Shown here: positions 1 to 9,291 of the stretch, piece by piece
How the letters are laid out: the number at the start of each line of letters is the position of its first letter
Numbering within the stretch: the first letter of the stretch is position 1
Source of the DNA: Actinomycetes bacterium
GTDB lineage: Bacteria; Actinomycetota; Thermoleophilia; Gaiellales; Gaiellaceae
Direction: 5' to 3'
DNA: 44,257 nucleotides
Assembly (NCBI GenBank): GCA_025964395.1
Contig: JAOPYY010000034.1
Location: 1-44,257 of the forward strand
Translations under genes and position numbers: made by a program
The notes under the pieces: model-generated
What the model saw: the letters and a program-made list of their open reading frames with translations, nothing else
What the model was told of the DNA's origin: nothing
The model's database searches: none

Positions 1-1
1 G

Positions 2-574
2 ACGGCGGCACGAGGCGCCGCCTACACGGCGGCAAGAGGCACCGCCCGTCCGAGTGTGGCCATGGGCGCGGGCGGGCAGCCCACGCCACCCCCGCCGCAG
101 CTCGCGCCTGCCCCGGCTACACCTGCGCCGAGCACAGCTCCCCCGCCGGCACCGACTCCGAGGACGCCTGCGCCGCCGGCGGCCCCGGTTCCGGCGACGC
201 CTGCGCCGATCGCCACGCCGACCACCGTGCCGAGTGCGCCGGCTCAGCCCTCCGAGCCGCAAGGCGGCGACGAGAACGGCCACGGGCACGGGCACGGCCA
301 CGGCCACGGGCACGACAACGGGCACGGCCACGGGCACGACAACGGCGACGCGCAGAGCCAACCGGGAGCCGTGCCTGCTCCGAGCGTCCAGACACAGGGC
401 GGCGACGGGAACGGAAGCGGCGACGGGGGCGGGAGCTGGAACGGCAACGGCGACGGGGGCGGCAACGGGAACGGGAACGGCGACGGGAACGGCGACGGGA
501 ATGGGAACGGCAACGGCGACGGGAACGGCAATGGCGACGGGAACGGCAATGGCAACGGCGACGGCGGAGACTGA
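2..574 (+). CDS. Pro/Ala-rich then Gly/His/Asn/Asp low-complexity protein, 5' truncated by window edge (track ORF starts at 56 but the frame is open to position 2)
   Basis: Frame open to window start; PTPPPP...PAPAT linker, (GH)n and (GNGD)n tail, stop at 572-574. Confidence 0.5.
   Translation, partial: TAARGAAYTAARGTARPSVAMGAGGQPTPPPPQLAPAPATPAPSTAPPPAPTPRTPAPPAAPVPATPAPIATPTTVPSAPAQPSEPQGGDENGHGHGHGHGHGHDNGHGHGHDNGDAQSQPGAVPAPSVQTQGGDGNGSGDGGGSWNGNGDGGGNGNGNGDGNGDGNGNGNGDGNGNGDGNGNGNGDGGD
277..573 (+). repeat. Low-complexity GGCCAC/GGGCAC (Gly-His) and GGGAACGGCGAC (Gly-Asn-Gly-Asp) repeat tract
   Basis: Directly visible hexamer/dodecamer reiteration; encodes GHGHGHGHGHGHDNGHGHGHDNGD and GNGDGNGNGNGDGNGNGDGNGNGNGDGGD. 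Confidence 0.85.
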
Positions 575-636
575 GAGGCGCGTGCGGTGGTGATCTGCAC
601 CTGTCTGCCGCGGCGATCGGTGAGCGTGGGTCGCCC

Positions 637-1923
637 GTGAGCGAGGGCCGGAGGCCGCGCGGCTCGGACGGCAGCGGTCTGCGCGGTCGCATCGTCTCGG
701 TCGTGGTGGCACTGGCGCTGGTCCTGATTGCGCTCGTTCTGTACGGCGCGTTCCGCAGCGCTACGACGGCGGCAAACAGCAAGCTCCGGGCGCACACGAC
801 CTTGCAGCTGGCCGGAGCCCGCGTCGACCTCGGCAGCCACCTGAGTCAGTCCGACTCGCAGCTGTACCTATCGGGGAAGCTCCTGCGGCCGCAGGCGCCG
901 GGGCAGGCGCGTGTGTTCGTGACCCGCCTGGGCGCGCTGAAGCTCGTGCGGGTCGGCAACGCCTACCGGCTCGAGCGGGAACTCGCCGTCGGCAGCAGTG
1001 CCGCGCCGCTTGTGCGACTGCACCAGCAGCTTCCGGTGAGCGCCGCCCTGCTCGACGGACTCGGCGAGCCCAAGGTCGACGCGCGAGCGCTGAGCGTGCT
1101 GTCGCGCCACGGCGTCGTGATCGCCGGCGATCAGGCGCTGCTCAGGCGCCGGCTTCCGACGAGCGGCAGCGTCACGATCGCCGGCCAGAGCTATTCGGTT
1201 GGGTCCTCGCCGCTCGCCACCAACGCCTCGCTGCAGGTGCTCGTCCCGGAGGCGAAGATCCACGCGCAGCTGGCGTCGACGCGCTGGAAGCTGCTTGGCG
1301 GCGGCGTGCTCGTCTTGCTTGCGCTCGGCGTCTGCCTCTACCTGCTCGGCCGTCCGCTCTGGCGTTCGCTCGGGGAGGTGATCGAGGCCACAGACGACAC
1401 CCCGACCGACGAGCTGACGGGGCTCGTCCCGCGGCGTGCATTCCGCGTCGCGCTCGCGGTCGAGCTCGAGCGCTCAACGCGCCACCAGAAGCCGCTCTCG
1501 CTCGTGCTGCTCGACCTGGACGACTTTGAGCAAATCGACGACAGCCTCGGGCGTCCCGCCGGCGACTCGGCGCTGCGTTCACTGGCGGGCTTGGTCAGCG
1601 GCGCGCTCCGCGCGGACGGCCTCGCGGCACGCACCGGTCGCGACGAGTTCGCGCTGCTGTTGCCGGACACCGATCTCACCGGCGCCGCCGAGGTGGCCGA
1701 GCGGGTGCGCGTTGCTCTGGAAGAAGCCGATATCCGCTACGGCCACGCCGTATTTCGCAGGACCGCTTCCCTCGGCGTCGCGACGAGCGGCGCGACGACG
1801 GTGCCACAGGAACTGCTGCGGGCAGCCGAGGACGCGCTCTACCGGGCGAAGGCCGCGGGCAAGAATCGGGTCGAGCTGGCCGTGCCGGGGCCGTTGAATG
1901 CCCCCGCGTTCGTGGACGTCTGA
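637..1923 (+). CDS. Membrane-anchored GGDEF-domain protein (degenerate GRDEF signature)
   Basis: Two hydrophobic helices flank an extracytoplasmic region; DELTGLVPRRAF...VLLDLDDFEQIDD...RTGRDEFALLLP...ALYRAKAAGKNRV; GTG start. Confidence 0.85.
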   Translation: MSEGRRPRGSDGSGLRGRIVSVVVALALVLIALVLYGAFRSATTAANSKLRAHTTLQLAGARVDLGSHLSQSDSQLYLSGKLLRPQAPGQARVFVTRLGALKLVRVGNAYRLERELAVGSSAAPLVRLHQQLPVSAALLDGLGEPKVDARALSVLSRHGVVIAGDQALLRRRLPTSGSVTIAGQSYSVGSSPLATNASLQVLVPEAKIHAQLASTRWKLLGGGVLVLLALGVCLYLLGRPLWRSLGEVIEATDDTPTDELTGLVPRRAFRVALAVELERSTRHQKPLSLVLLDLDDFEQIDDSLGRPAGDSALRSLAGLVSGALRADGLAARTGRDEFALLLPDTDLTGAAEVAERVRVALEEADIRYGHAVFRRTASLGVATSGATTVPQELLRAAEDALYRAKAAGKNRVELAVPGPLNAPAFVDV

Positions 1924-2074
1924 CCGGGAAGGGAGCCGGTGGCGCGGCGGCCCCGGCCGGGTCGAGATCCGAGGACGCCGCGCAACGCGAACAGAGCAGC
2001 CACCTTGGCGGGATGGCAACAGCAATTGGCCGGCGCGGGTGGGGCCCCGCGCTCTAGGAACGAAGGAACTACGA

Positions 2075-2551
2075 CTAGTGGTGCGCCCGAACCGTGTGCT
2101 TGGTTCGACGACCGCTCTTCGCGTGCTTCGCGCGCGAGGCGTGCGCTTTCTTGGCCGTTGGTGCCTTCGGCGTCACTTTCTTGGCCGTCGGTGCCGTCGG
2201 GGTGGCGGCATTGCCCTTAGCCGGTGCGGCGCTCGGGCACGCTTGAGGTGCAGAGCTCCCGTCAGCGCCGAGGGGACCGTTCGGGCCAAGTGGACCATCA
2301 GGGCCGAGCGAGCTTGGGTTGACGTTCGGCCCGACGCAGCCGCCGCCCTTCAGCGGGCCTGACGAGCCCAGCGGCCCGTCGGGGCCGAGGACGCCAGACT
2401 TCTGAAGGATGCTGACGACGGTGACCGGCGGTGGCGTGGCATTCGCAAGGGTTGCGGCACTTGCGGCCGCCGGGGCACCAACCGAGATCGCGCCGGCGAC
2501 CGCCAGAACCGCACTGAGTTTTATCGGGGACATTGGTCTTATCGGGGACAT
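2075..2551 (-). CDS. Small secreted protein with GPLGPNGPLG core and basic C-terminal tail
   Basis: AGGAGG SD before ATG at 2551; signal peptide ending APAAASA; core GVLGPDGPLGSSGPLKGGGCVGPNVNPSSLGPDGPLGPNGPLGADG; K/R/H-rich tail. Start trimmed from track ORF 2075..2776. Confidence 0.75.
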   Translation of the reverse strand: MSPIRPMSPIKLSAVLAVAGAISVGAPAAASAATLANATPPPVTVVSILQKSGVLGPDGPLGSSGPLKGGGCVGPNVNPSSLGPDGPLGPNGPLGADGSSAPQACPSAAPAKGNAATPTAPTAKKVTPKAPTAKKAHASRAKHAKSGRRTKHTVRAHH

Positions 2552-2657
2552 TGCGTCGCACCTCCTGTTACTGGGCTCATGTCTCGAAAATGCTCGCAGC
2601 GTCCACCGCGTCGGTCGTCGGGCGGGAGGCGGCTCTTTCGCATACCTCCCGGGCGGG

Positions 2658-3767
<1,110 letters not shown>

Positions 3768-3992
3768 TCACGACCAGGGCCCAGGCGGAAGCGGCGGGCG
3801 GGCGCACAGCCGACCTTGCGCTCCGCTCCTTAGAGTCGGCTCGGCCGCTCCGCGAAGAATCGAGTTGATCGAGGCCCTGAACATCACTAGGAATGATCGC
3901 GAACTCGACGTCTCACGGCCACACGGCGGGTGTCCATCTCGTCTCCCCGCCTCCCGCAAACCTCGTCTACCCGCTGGCGGGAACCGCCGAGG

Positions 3993-5384
3993 CTACAGGG
4001 CCTTCGCCGCTGCGATCAGCTCGTCGATGGAGTCCTTCGCGTCGCCGAAGAGCATCACCGTCTTGGGGTTCTGGAAGAGCGGGTTGTCGATGCCGGCGAA
4101 GCCGGGGTTCATCGAGCGCTTGAGCACGACGACGGCGGCGGCCTGGTCGACGTTCAGGATCGGCATCCCGTAGATCGGGCTGCCGGGGTTGTTCCGCGCG
4201 TCGACGTTGACGACGTCGTTTGCGCCGATGACGAGCGCAACGTCGGTCTGCGGGAACTCCGGGTTGATCTCATCCATCTCCTTCAGCTGCGGGTAGGGCA
4301 CGTTGGCCTCGGCGAGCAGCACGTTCATGTGGCCGGGCATGCGGCCGGCTACCGGGTGGATCGCGTAGGAGACGTTGACGCCCTTTCCCTCGAGCAGGTC
4401 GGCGAGCTGGCGCACGTCCTGCTGCGCCTGTGCGACGGCCAGACCGTAGCCGGGCACGATGATGACGCGGTGCGCGTACGCGAGCATGACGGCGACGTCG
4501 TCGGCGGTCGCCGAGCGCACCGTTCCGCCGTTCGATGCCGCTGCTGCGGCGCCGCTCGCGGCGACCGTGCCGAACGCGCCGAAGAGGACATTCGCGATCG
4601 AGCGGTTCATCGCGCGCCCCATCTTCACGGTGAGCAGGGTGCCCGAGGCGCCGACGAGCATGCCGGCCACGATCAATACATTGTTCTCGAGCTCGAAGCC
4701 GGTGGCCGCCGCGGCGAGTCCCGTGAACGCGTTGAGCAGCGAGATCACAACCGGCATGTCTGCGCCGCCGATCGGCAGGACGAACAGGATCCCGAACAAG
4801 CCCGCGCCGAGGCAGAGGGCGACAAGCAGCCACTGGTGCTCGAAGCCGGCGACGATGACGACGCCGGCTGCGACGCAGGCGCCGAAGAGCAGCAGGTTGC
4901 CGACCTTTTGGCCGGGATACGTGATCGGCCGGCCCCGAACGAGCTCCTGCAACTTCGCGAACGCCACCATCGAGCCGGCGAACGAGATCGAGCCGATCAG
5001 TGCCGAGAGGACGAGCGAGATCGAGATGTCCCGCTGCAGGTGCCCGGCAGCCGGTGCGAGGATGTGGAACTCGGCGAGCGAGATCAGGGCCGCAGCCCCG
5101 CCGCCGACGCCGTTGAACAGCGCGACCATCTGCGGCATCGCCGTCATCTTCACGCGCCGTGCCGCCACCGCTCCGCAGGCGCCGCCGACGATCATCCCGA
5201 CGACGATCTCCCAGTAGCTCACGACGGTCGTGTTCGCGAACGTGACTGCGATCGCGACGAGCATCCCGACCGCGCCGATCTGGTTGCCGCGCCGTGCGGT
5301 CGCCGGATGGGAGAGGAACCGCAGCGCCAAGATGAAGCTCACGATCGTGACGATGTACGCCAGGTTGGTGGCGTCTCTACCCAC
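3993..5384 (-). CDS. pntB: NAD(P) transhydrogenase subunit beta
   Basis: Multi-TM N-terminus and conserved C-terminal domain IVPGYGLAVAQAQ...HPVAGRMPGHMNVLLAEANVPY...IGANDVVNVDARNNPGSPIYGMPIL...KRSMNPGFAGIDNPLF. Confidence 0.95.
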   Translation of the reverse strand: MGRDATNLAYIVTIVSFILALRFLSHPATARRGNQIGAVGMLVAIAVTFANTTVVSYWEIVVGMIVGGACGAVAARRVKMTAMPQMVALFNGVGGGAAALISLAEFHILAPAAGHLQRDISISLVLSALIGSISFAGSMVAFAKLQELVRGRPITYPGQKVGNLLLFGACVAAGVVIVAGFEHQWLLVALCLGAGLFGILFVLPIGGADMPVVISLLNAFTGLAAAATGFELENNVLIVAGMLVGASGTLLTVKMGRAMNRSIANVLFGAFGTVAASGAAAAASNGGTVRSATADDVAVMLAYAHRVIIVPGYGLAVAQAQQDVRQLADLLEGKGVNVSYAIHPVAGRMPGHMNVLLAEANVPYPQLKEMDEINPEFPQTDVALVIGANDVVNVDARNNPGSPIYGMPILNVDQAAAVVVLKRSMNPGFAGIDNPLFQNPKTVMLFGDAKDSIDELIAAAKAL

Positions 5385-5703
5385 CCTCGTCCTTCACGGT
5401 TGTCTCGGGTGTCTCGCGCTTCCTGAACATCTCGAGCATGCGATCGGTGACGACGAAGCCGCCGACGACATTCGCCGACGCGAGCACGACGGCGATGAGG
5501 CCGACCACGAGCGTGAGCGTGTCCTTGTGGCCCACGCCGGCAACGAGCATCGCTCCGACAATCACGATTCCGTGGATCGCGTTCGTGCCGGACATCAGCG
5601 GCGTGTGCAGCAGCGTCGGCACCTTCGAGATCACCTCGAAGCCGAGGAAGATCGCGAGGACCAGGATCGTCACCTCGAAGACGAGCAGCGTCGTGTGGCT
5701 CAT
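5377..5703 (-). CDS. pntAB: NAD(P) transhydrogenase alpha-2 (membrane) subunit
   Basis: About 108 aa with TM helices; VISKVPTLLHTPLMSGTNAIHGIVIVGAM...VVGGFVVTDRMLEMF; ATGAGC start overlaps the upstream stop. Confidence 0.92.
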   Translation of the reverse strand: MSHTTLLVFEVTILVLAIFLGFEVISKVPTLLHTPLMSGTNAIHGIVIVGAMLVAGVGHKDTLTLVVGLIAVVLASANVVGGFVVTDRMLEMFRKRETPETTVKDEGG

Positions 5704-6782
5704 GCTGCGAGCTCCTCGCGATTGGTGACGCACGTGCCGGCGGTGATCTCGTCGTCCCAGTCGAGCTCGAGCTTGCCCGCCGGCGCGAGGTGCTGCAGCA
5801 GTGCGATGACGTTGCGCGCGTACAGCTGGCTGGCGTGGTTCGGCATCGTCGCCGGCAGGTTTGTCAGGCCGACGATACGGACGCCGTCGCGCACGACCTC
5901 CTCGCCGGGCGCGGTCAGCTCGCAGTTACCGCCCGCCTCGGCGGCCAGGTCGACGATCACGGAGCCGGGTCGCATCGCCTGCACAGCGGCGGCGGGGATC
6001 AGCTTGGGCGCCGGTCGCCCGGGGATTAACGCCGTCGTGATCACCACGTCGTAGTCAGGCAGCTGCTGCTCCAGCGCGCGCTGCTGCGCCGCCTGTTGCT
6101 CGGCGCTGAGCTCCGTCGCGTAGCCGCCCGCTGTCTCCTCACCCCGAACACCGAGATCGAGGAAGGTCGCCCCCAACGACTCAACCTGCTCGCGCACGGC
6201 CGGCCGGACGTCGAAGCTTGCCACGACAGCACCCAACCGGCGCGCGGTCGCGATCGCCTGCAACCCGGCGACCCCTGCCCCCATGACCAACACCTTCGCG
6301 GGCGGGATCGTTCCCGCCGCCGTCATCAACAGAGGGAAGAACTTCGGCAACCGCTCAGCTGCGATCAGCGTCGCCTGGTAGCCCGAGACCGTCGCCTGTG
6401 ACGACAGCGCGTCCATCGACTGGGCTCGCGTGATGCGCGGCACCGATTCCATCGCAAACGCGACGACGCCCTGCCGTGCAAGGCGCTCGATGCCCACCGC
6501 GTCGCTCAGCGGCTCCAGGAACGCGATCAACACCGATCCGTCGCGCAGCCGCGCCGTCTCCTCCGCGCTCGGCTTTTCCACCTTGACCACTATCTCGGCC
6601 GACCACGGATCACCGATCTCCGCGCCAACGTCCACGTATGACTCGTCGCTGAACCCCGCTTCGACGCCCGCGCCGGACTCGACCACGACGTCGAAGCCGT
6701 CGAGCCGTCCGATTGCCTCGGGCACGAGCGCCACCCGCCGCTCGCCCGCAGCAAGCTCCTTCGGAACCCCGACGCGGCTCAG
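5700..6782 (-). CDS. pntAA: NAD(P) transhydrogenase alpha-1 (NAD-binding) subunit; probable CTG start at 6782
   Basis: [22 protein letters not shown]...[24 protein letters not shown]; in-frame upstream residues [16 protein letters not shown] match the family N-terminus. Confidence 0.9.
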   Translation of the reverse strand: MSRVGVPKELAAGERRVALVPEAIGRLDGFDVVVESGAGVEAGFSDESYVDVGAEIGDPWSAEIVVKVEKPSAEETARLRDGSVLIAFLEPLSDAVGIERLARQGVVAFAMESVPRITRAQSMDALSSQATVSGYQATLIAAERLPKFFPLLMTAAGTIPPAKVLVMGAGVAGLQAIATARRLGAVVASFDVRPAVREQVESLGATFLDLGVRGEETAGGYATELSAEQQAAQQRALEQQLPDYDVVITTALIPGRPAPKLIPAAAVQAMRPGSVIVDLAAEAGGNCELTAPGEEVVRDGVRIVGLTNLPATMPNHASQLYARNVIALLQHLAPAGKLELDWDDEITAGTCVTNREELAA

Positions 6783-7978
6783 CTTTGTGACCCGTTCATT
6801 CCGTTGCGAACCACGATCGCCTGACCCTCTCCGCCTCCGACGCAGAGGGCGGCGACGCCGCGCGTCGCATGCGCCCGCTTCAGCTCGTGAAGCAGGGTCA
6901 CGAGGATCCGCCCGCCGCTGGCGCCGATCGGATGACCGAGGGCGATCGCGCCGCCGTTCGGGTTGACGCGGCCGGGATCGACGCCGAGCTCGTTCTGCAC
7001 GGCCACGGCCTGCGCTGCGAACGCCTCGTTCAGCTCGAAGAGGTCGACATCGGCGAGCTGTAGGCCGGCCCGCTCGAGCGCCTTGCGAACCGCCGGGACC
7101 GGCCCGATGCCCATGATGCTCGGCTCGACGCCGACCGACGCATGGCCCTCCACGAGCGCGAGCGGCTCCAGTCCGAGCTCGCCGGCCTTGCGCGCCGACA
7201 TCAGCACGAGCGCCGCGGCACCGTCGTTCAGGCCGGACGCGTTGCCTGCCGTGACGGTTCCGCCATCGCGACGAAAAGCGGGGCGGAGGCGGCCGAGCTT
7301 CTCGACCGTCGTCGCAGGACGGGGATGCTCGTCCGTCGTCACGAGGACAGGCCCTTCCGACGAGGGCACCTCGATCGGAACGATCTCGTCGTCGAAGACG
7401 CCGTCGTCGAGCGCGCGGCCGGCCTTCTGCTGGCTCGTCGCTGCAAACTCGTCCTGCTCATCTCGACTGATCCCGAACTGCTCGGCGACGTTCTCGGCCG
7501 TGATGCCCATGTGGATGTCACCAAAGACGTCCCAAAGACCGTCGCGAATCATCGAGTCGACAAGCGTGGAGTCGCCCATCCGCGCGCCGAAGCGAGTCGC
7601 CGGGCTCAGGTAGGGGGCGCGAGACATGTTCTCCATCCCGCCGGCGACGACGATCTCGGCGTCCCCCACCCGGATCATCTGCGAGGCGAGCGTGACCGCC
7701 TTCAGGCCCGACCCGCAGACCATGTTCACGGTGGTCGAAGGTACTTCCTTCGGGATTCCTGCGAGCATCGCCGCTTGGCGCGCGGGGTTCTGTCCGAGGC
7801 CAGCCTGGAGGACGCAGCCAAACACGACTTCGTCGATTTCGTCGGCGGCGACCTGCGCGCGCAGGCGCGCTGCGTTGATGGCCTGCGCGCCGAGCTCCGT
7901 CGCGGGAATGTCTTTGAACTGACCGCCGAAGCTTCCGACCGGCGTCCGTACTGCACTGACGATAACGGCGTCTTCCAT
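6779..7978 (-). CDS. phaA: Acetyl-CoA acetyltransferase (thiolase)
   Basis: [12 protein letters not shown] active-site Cys, [36 protein letters not shown] at 7978. Confidence 0.93.
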   Translation of the reverse strand: MEDAVIVSAVRTPVGSFGGQFKDIPATELGAQAINAARLRAQVAADEIDEVVFGCVLQAGLGQNPARQAAMLAGIPKEVPSTTVNMVCGSGLKAVTLASQMIRVGDAEIVVAGGMENMSRAPYLSPATRFGARMGDSTLVDSMIRDGLWDVFGDIHMGITAENVAEQFGISRDEQDEFAATSQQKAGRALDDGVFDDEIVPIEVPSSEGPVLVTTDEHPRPATTVEKLGRLRPAFRRDGGTVTAGNASGLNDGAAALVLMSARKAGELGLEPLALVEGHASVGVEPSIMGIGPVPAVRKALERAGLQLADVDLFELNEAFAAQAVAVQNELGVDPGRVNPNGGAIALGHPIGASGGRILVTLLHELKRAHATRGVAALCVGGGEGQAIVVRNGMNGSQS

Positions 7979-8281
7979 CGCGAAGCACTCCCTCGGGTGG
8001 CGGGCAAAGATCGTCCTCGAAGCTATCCCCGGCCCGGCGCCACGGGGCCTGATCCGACGGCGCGGGCGAACCGTCCTGGCGGGCAGCCGCGCGAAGGCCG
8101 TCCGAGAGCGAAGGTCGAGCGGGGCGCGCGAACTCTTGCGACGCCCGATCGGCGCGCTCCGCCGCAGCCGCGATGCGGCGGAGCGCCCCACCCGAGCCGA
8201 CAGGAGGTGAGCCCTGCTCTGCGACACCATCGATCCGCCCGCTTTGCCTCTGCACTCCGATCCGCAGATGTACGCCCCGGG

Positions 8282-8473
8282 ATGCTGACGCCGGCGCACG
8301 AGTGCGTCCGCTGCGGCGACGGGGTCGGCGTGGGGGCGGTGTCGTACTGTCACCCCTGCCTTTGGGCCGTGCGCGCGGAGGTCGAGGAAGGCTTCGGCGA
8401 GCTCGAGGACTATCTGCGCAAGGCGGCCCGCTTCGAGGCGTGGCTCCGTGAGCATGAAGGGGGTCGCGAGTGA
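8282..8473 (+). CDS. 63-aa CxxC...CxxC zinc-ribbon-like small protein
   Basis: [63 protein letters not shown]. Confidence 0.55.
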   Translation: MLTPAHECVRCGDGVGVGAVSYCHPCLWAVRAEVEEGFGELEDYLRKAARFEAWLREHEGGRE

Positions 8474-8759
8474 AGCTCCGCGGCGAACGCGATCCCTCCG
8501 CGTGTGTGTGCACGCCGACGATCGACGGGTTAGCGCCGGCCTCCGTCTACTCCCGCCGCGGTAAGGCCCGTACCGAGACCTGCGGTATCGAAAAGAGTCG
8601 TCGCTCGGGCGACGTCAAGACCTCCGCCCGCGGTGACCATGTCGCAAGTGCGATCAACCAGACAACGTCAAGTTCGGCAGGGCGTGCTGAAAAACGGTGC
8701 TCCGATTTCGAGTTGCCCGGCGATGGCCCTGGTCGCCGAGGCGCAAGGAGGTACGACCG

Positions 8760-9137
8760 ATGTTCTCAAGCAAGCATAAGAGGGCGGTGCTGGCAGTGGC
8801 CGGAGCGCTCGCCCTCGGCGTCCCCGCAGCCTCGAGCGCTGCGATCGTCCTTCCCGGCTTCGGATTGGCGGGGGTCGGCGCGGCTCAGAGTGCGCCGGCG
8901 CTGACCCCCGTCACGAGCATCGTGGGCGCGAACGGGGGCGTCCTCGGCACGGCCGGCCCGCTCGGCGCGAACGGCCCGCTCCATGGCGCCGGCTGCGTGG
9001 GGTCGAACGTCAACCCGAACTCGCTCGGGATCGACGGTCCGCTCGGCCCAAATGGTCCGCTCGGTCCCGGTGGGATCGGAGCCAACCTCACTTGCGCGGC
9101 GAGCGGCATCGGGCTCGTGGGCCTGTTCGGCTTCTAA
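8760..9137 (+). CDS. Small secreted protein with GPLGPNGPLG core (paralog of 2075..2551)
   Basis: AAGGAGG SD then ATG at 8760; signal peptide; GVLGTAGPLGANGPLHGAGCVGSNVNPNSLGIDGPLGPNGPLGPGG. Confidence 0.8.
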   Translation: MFSSKHKRAVLAVAGALALGVPAASSAAIVLPGFGLAGVGAAQSAPALTPVTSIVGANGGVLGTAGPLGANGPLHGAGCVGSNVNPNSLGIDGPLGPNGPLGPGGIGANLTCAASGIGLVGLFGF

Positions 9138-9291
9138 CGGCTGAGATCGATCTGGCAGACGCGCGGCGGCATCGTCCGCCGCGCGGCTGCGTGTCCCGGA
9201 GTACCGCGCTACCTCCGGGAAGGCAGCGCAAAGAGCCACCCGGGGGCCGACGACCGGCGCGATGGTTGGCCGCCACCATCCAAAGGTGGCC

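Noticed and set aside
2075-2551. Simple collagen annotation for the GPLG proteins
   Set aside because: Gly-X-Y runs are only about 3-5 triplets, interrupted by a conserved CVGxNVNP segment; too short to support a collagen triple helix by itself
3930-5426. Long plus-strand ORF (498 aa) opposite pntB
   Set aside because: Composition is R/D/E/H-rich antisense shadow of pntB typical of high-GC DNA; the minus-strand product is an unmistakable PntB
7142-8473. 443-aa ORF extending far upstream of the zinc-ribbon mini-protein
   Set aside because: Most of it is antisense to thiolase; only the last 63 codons from ATG 8282 lie outside and look genuine
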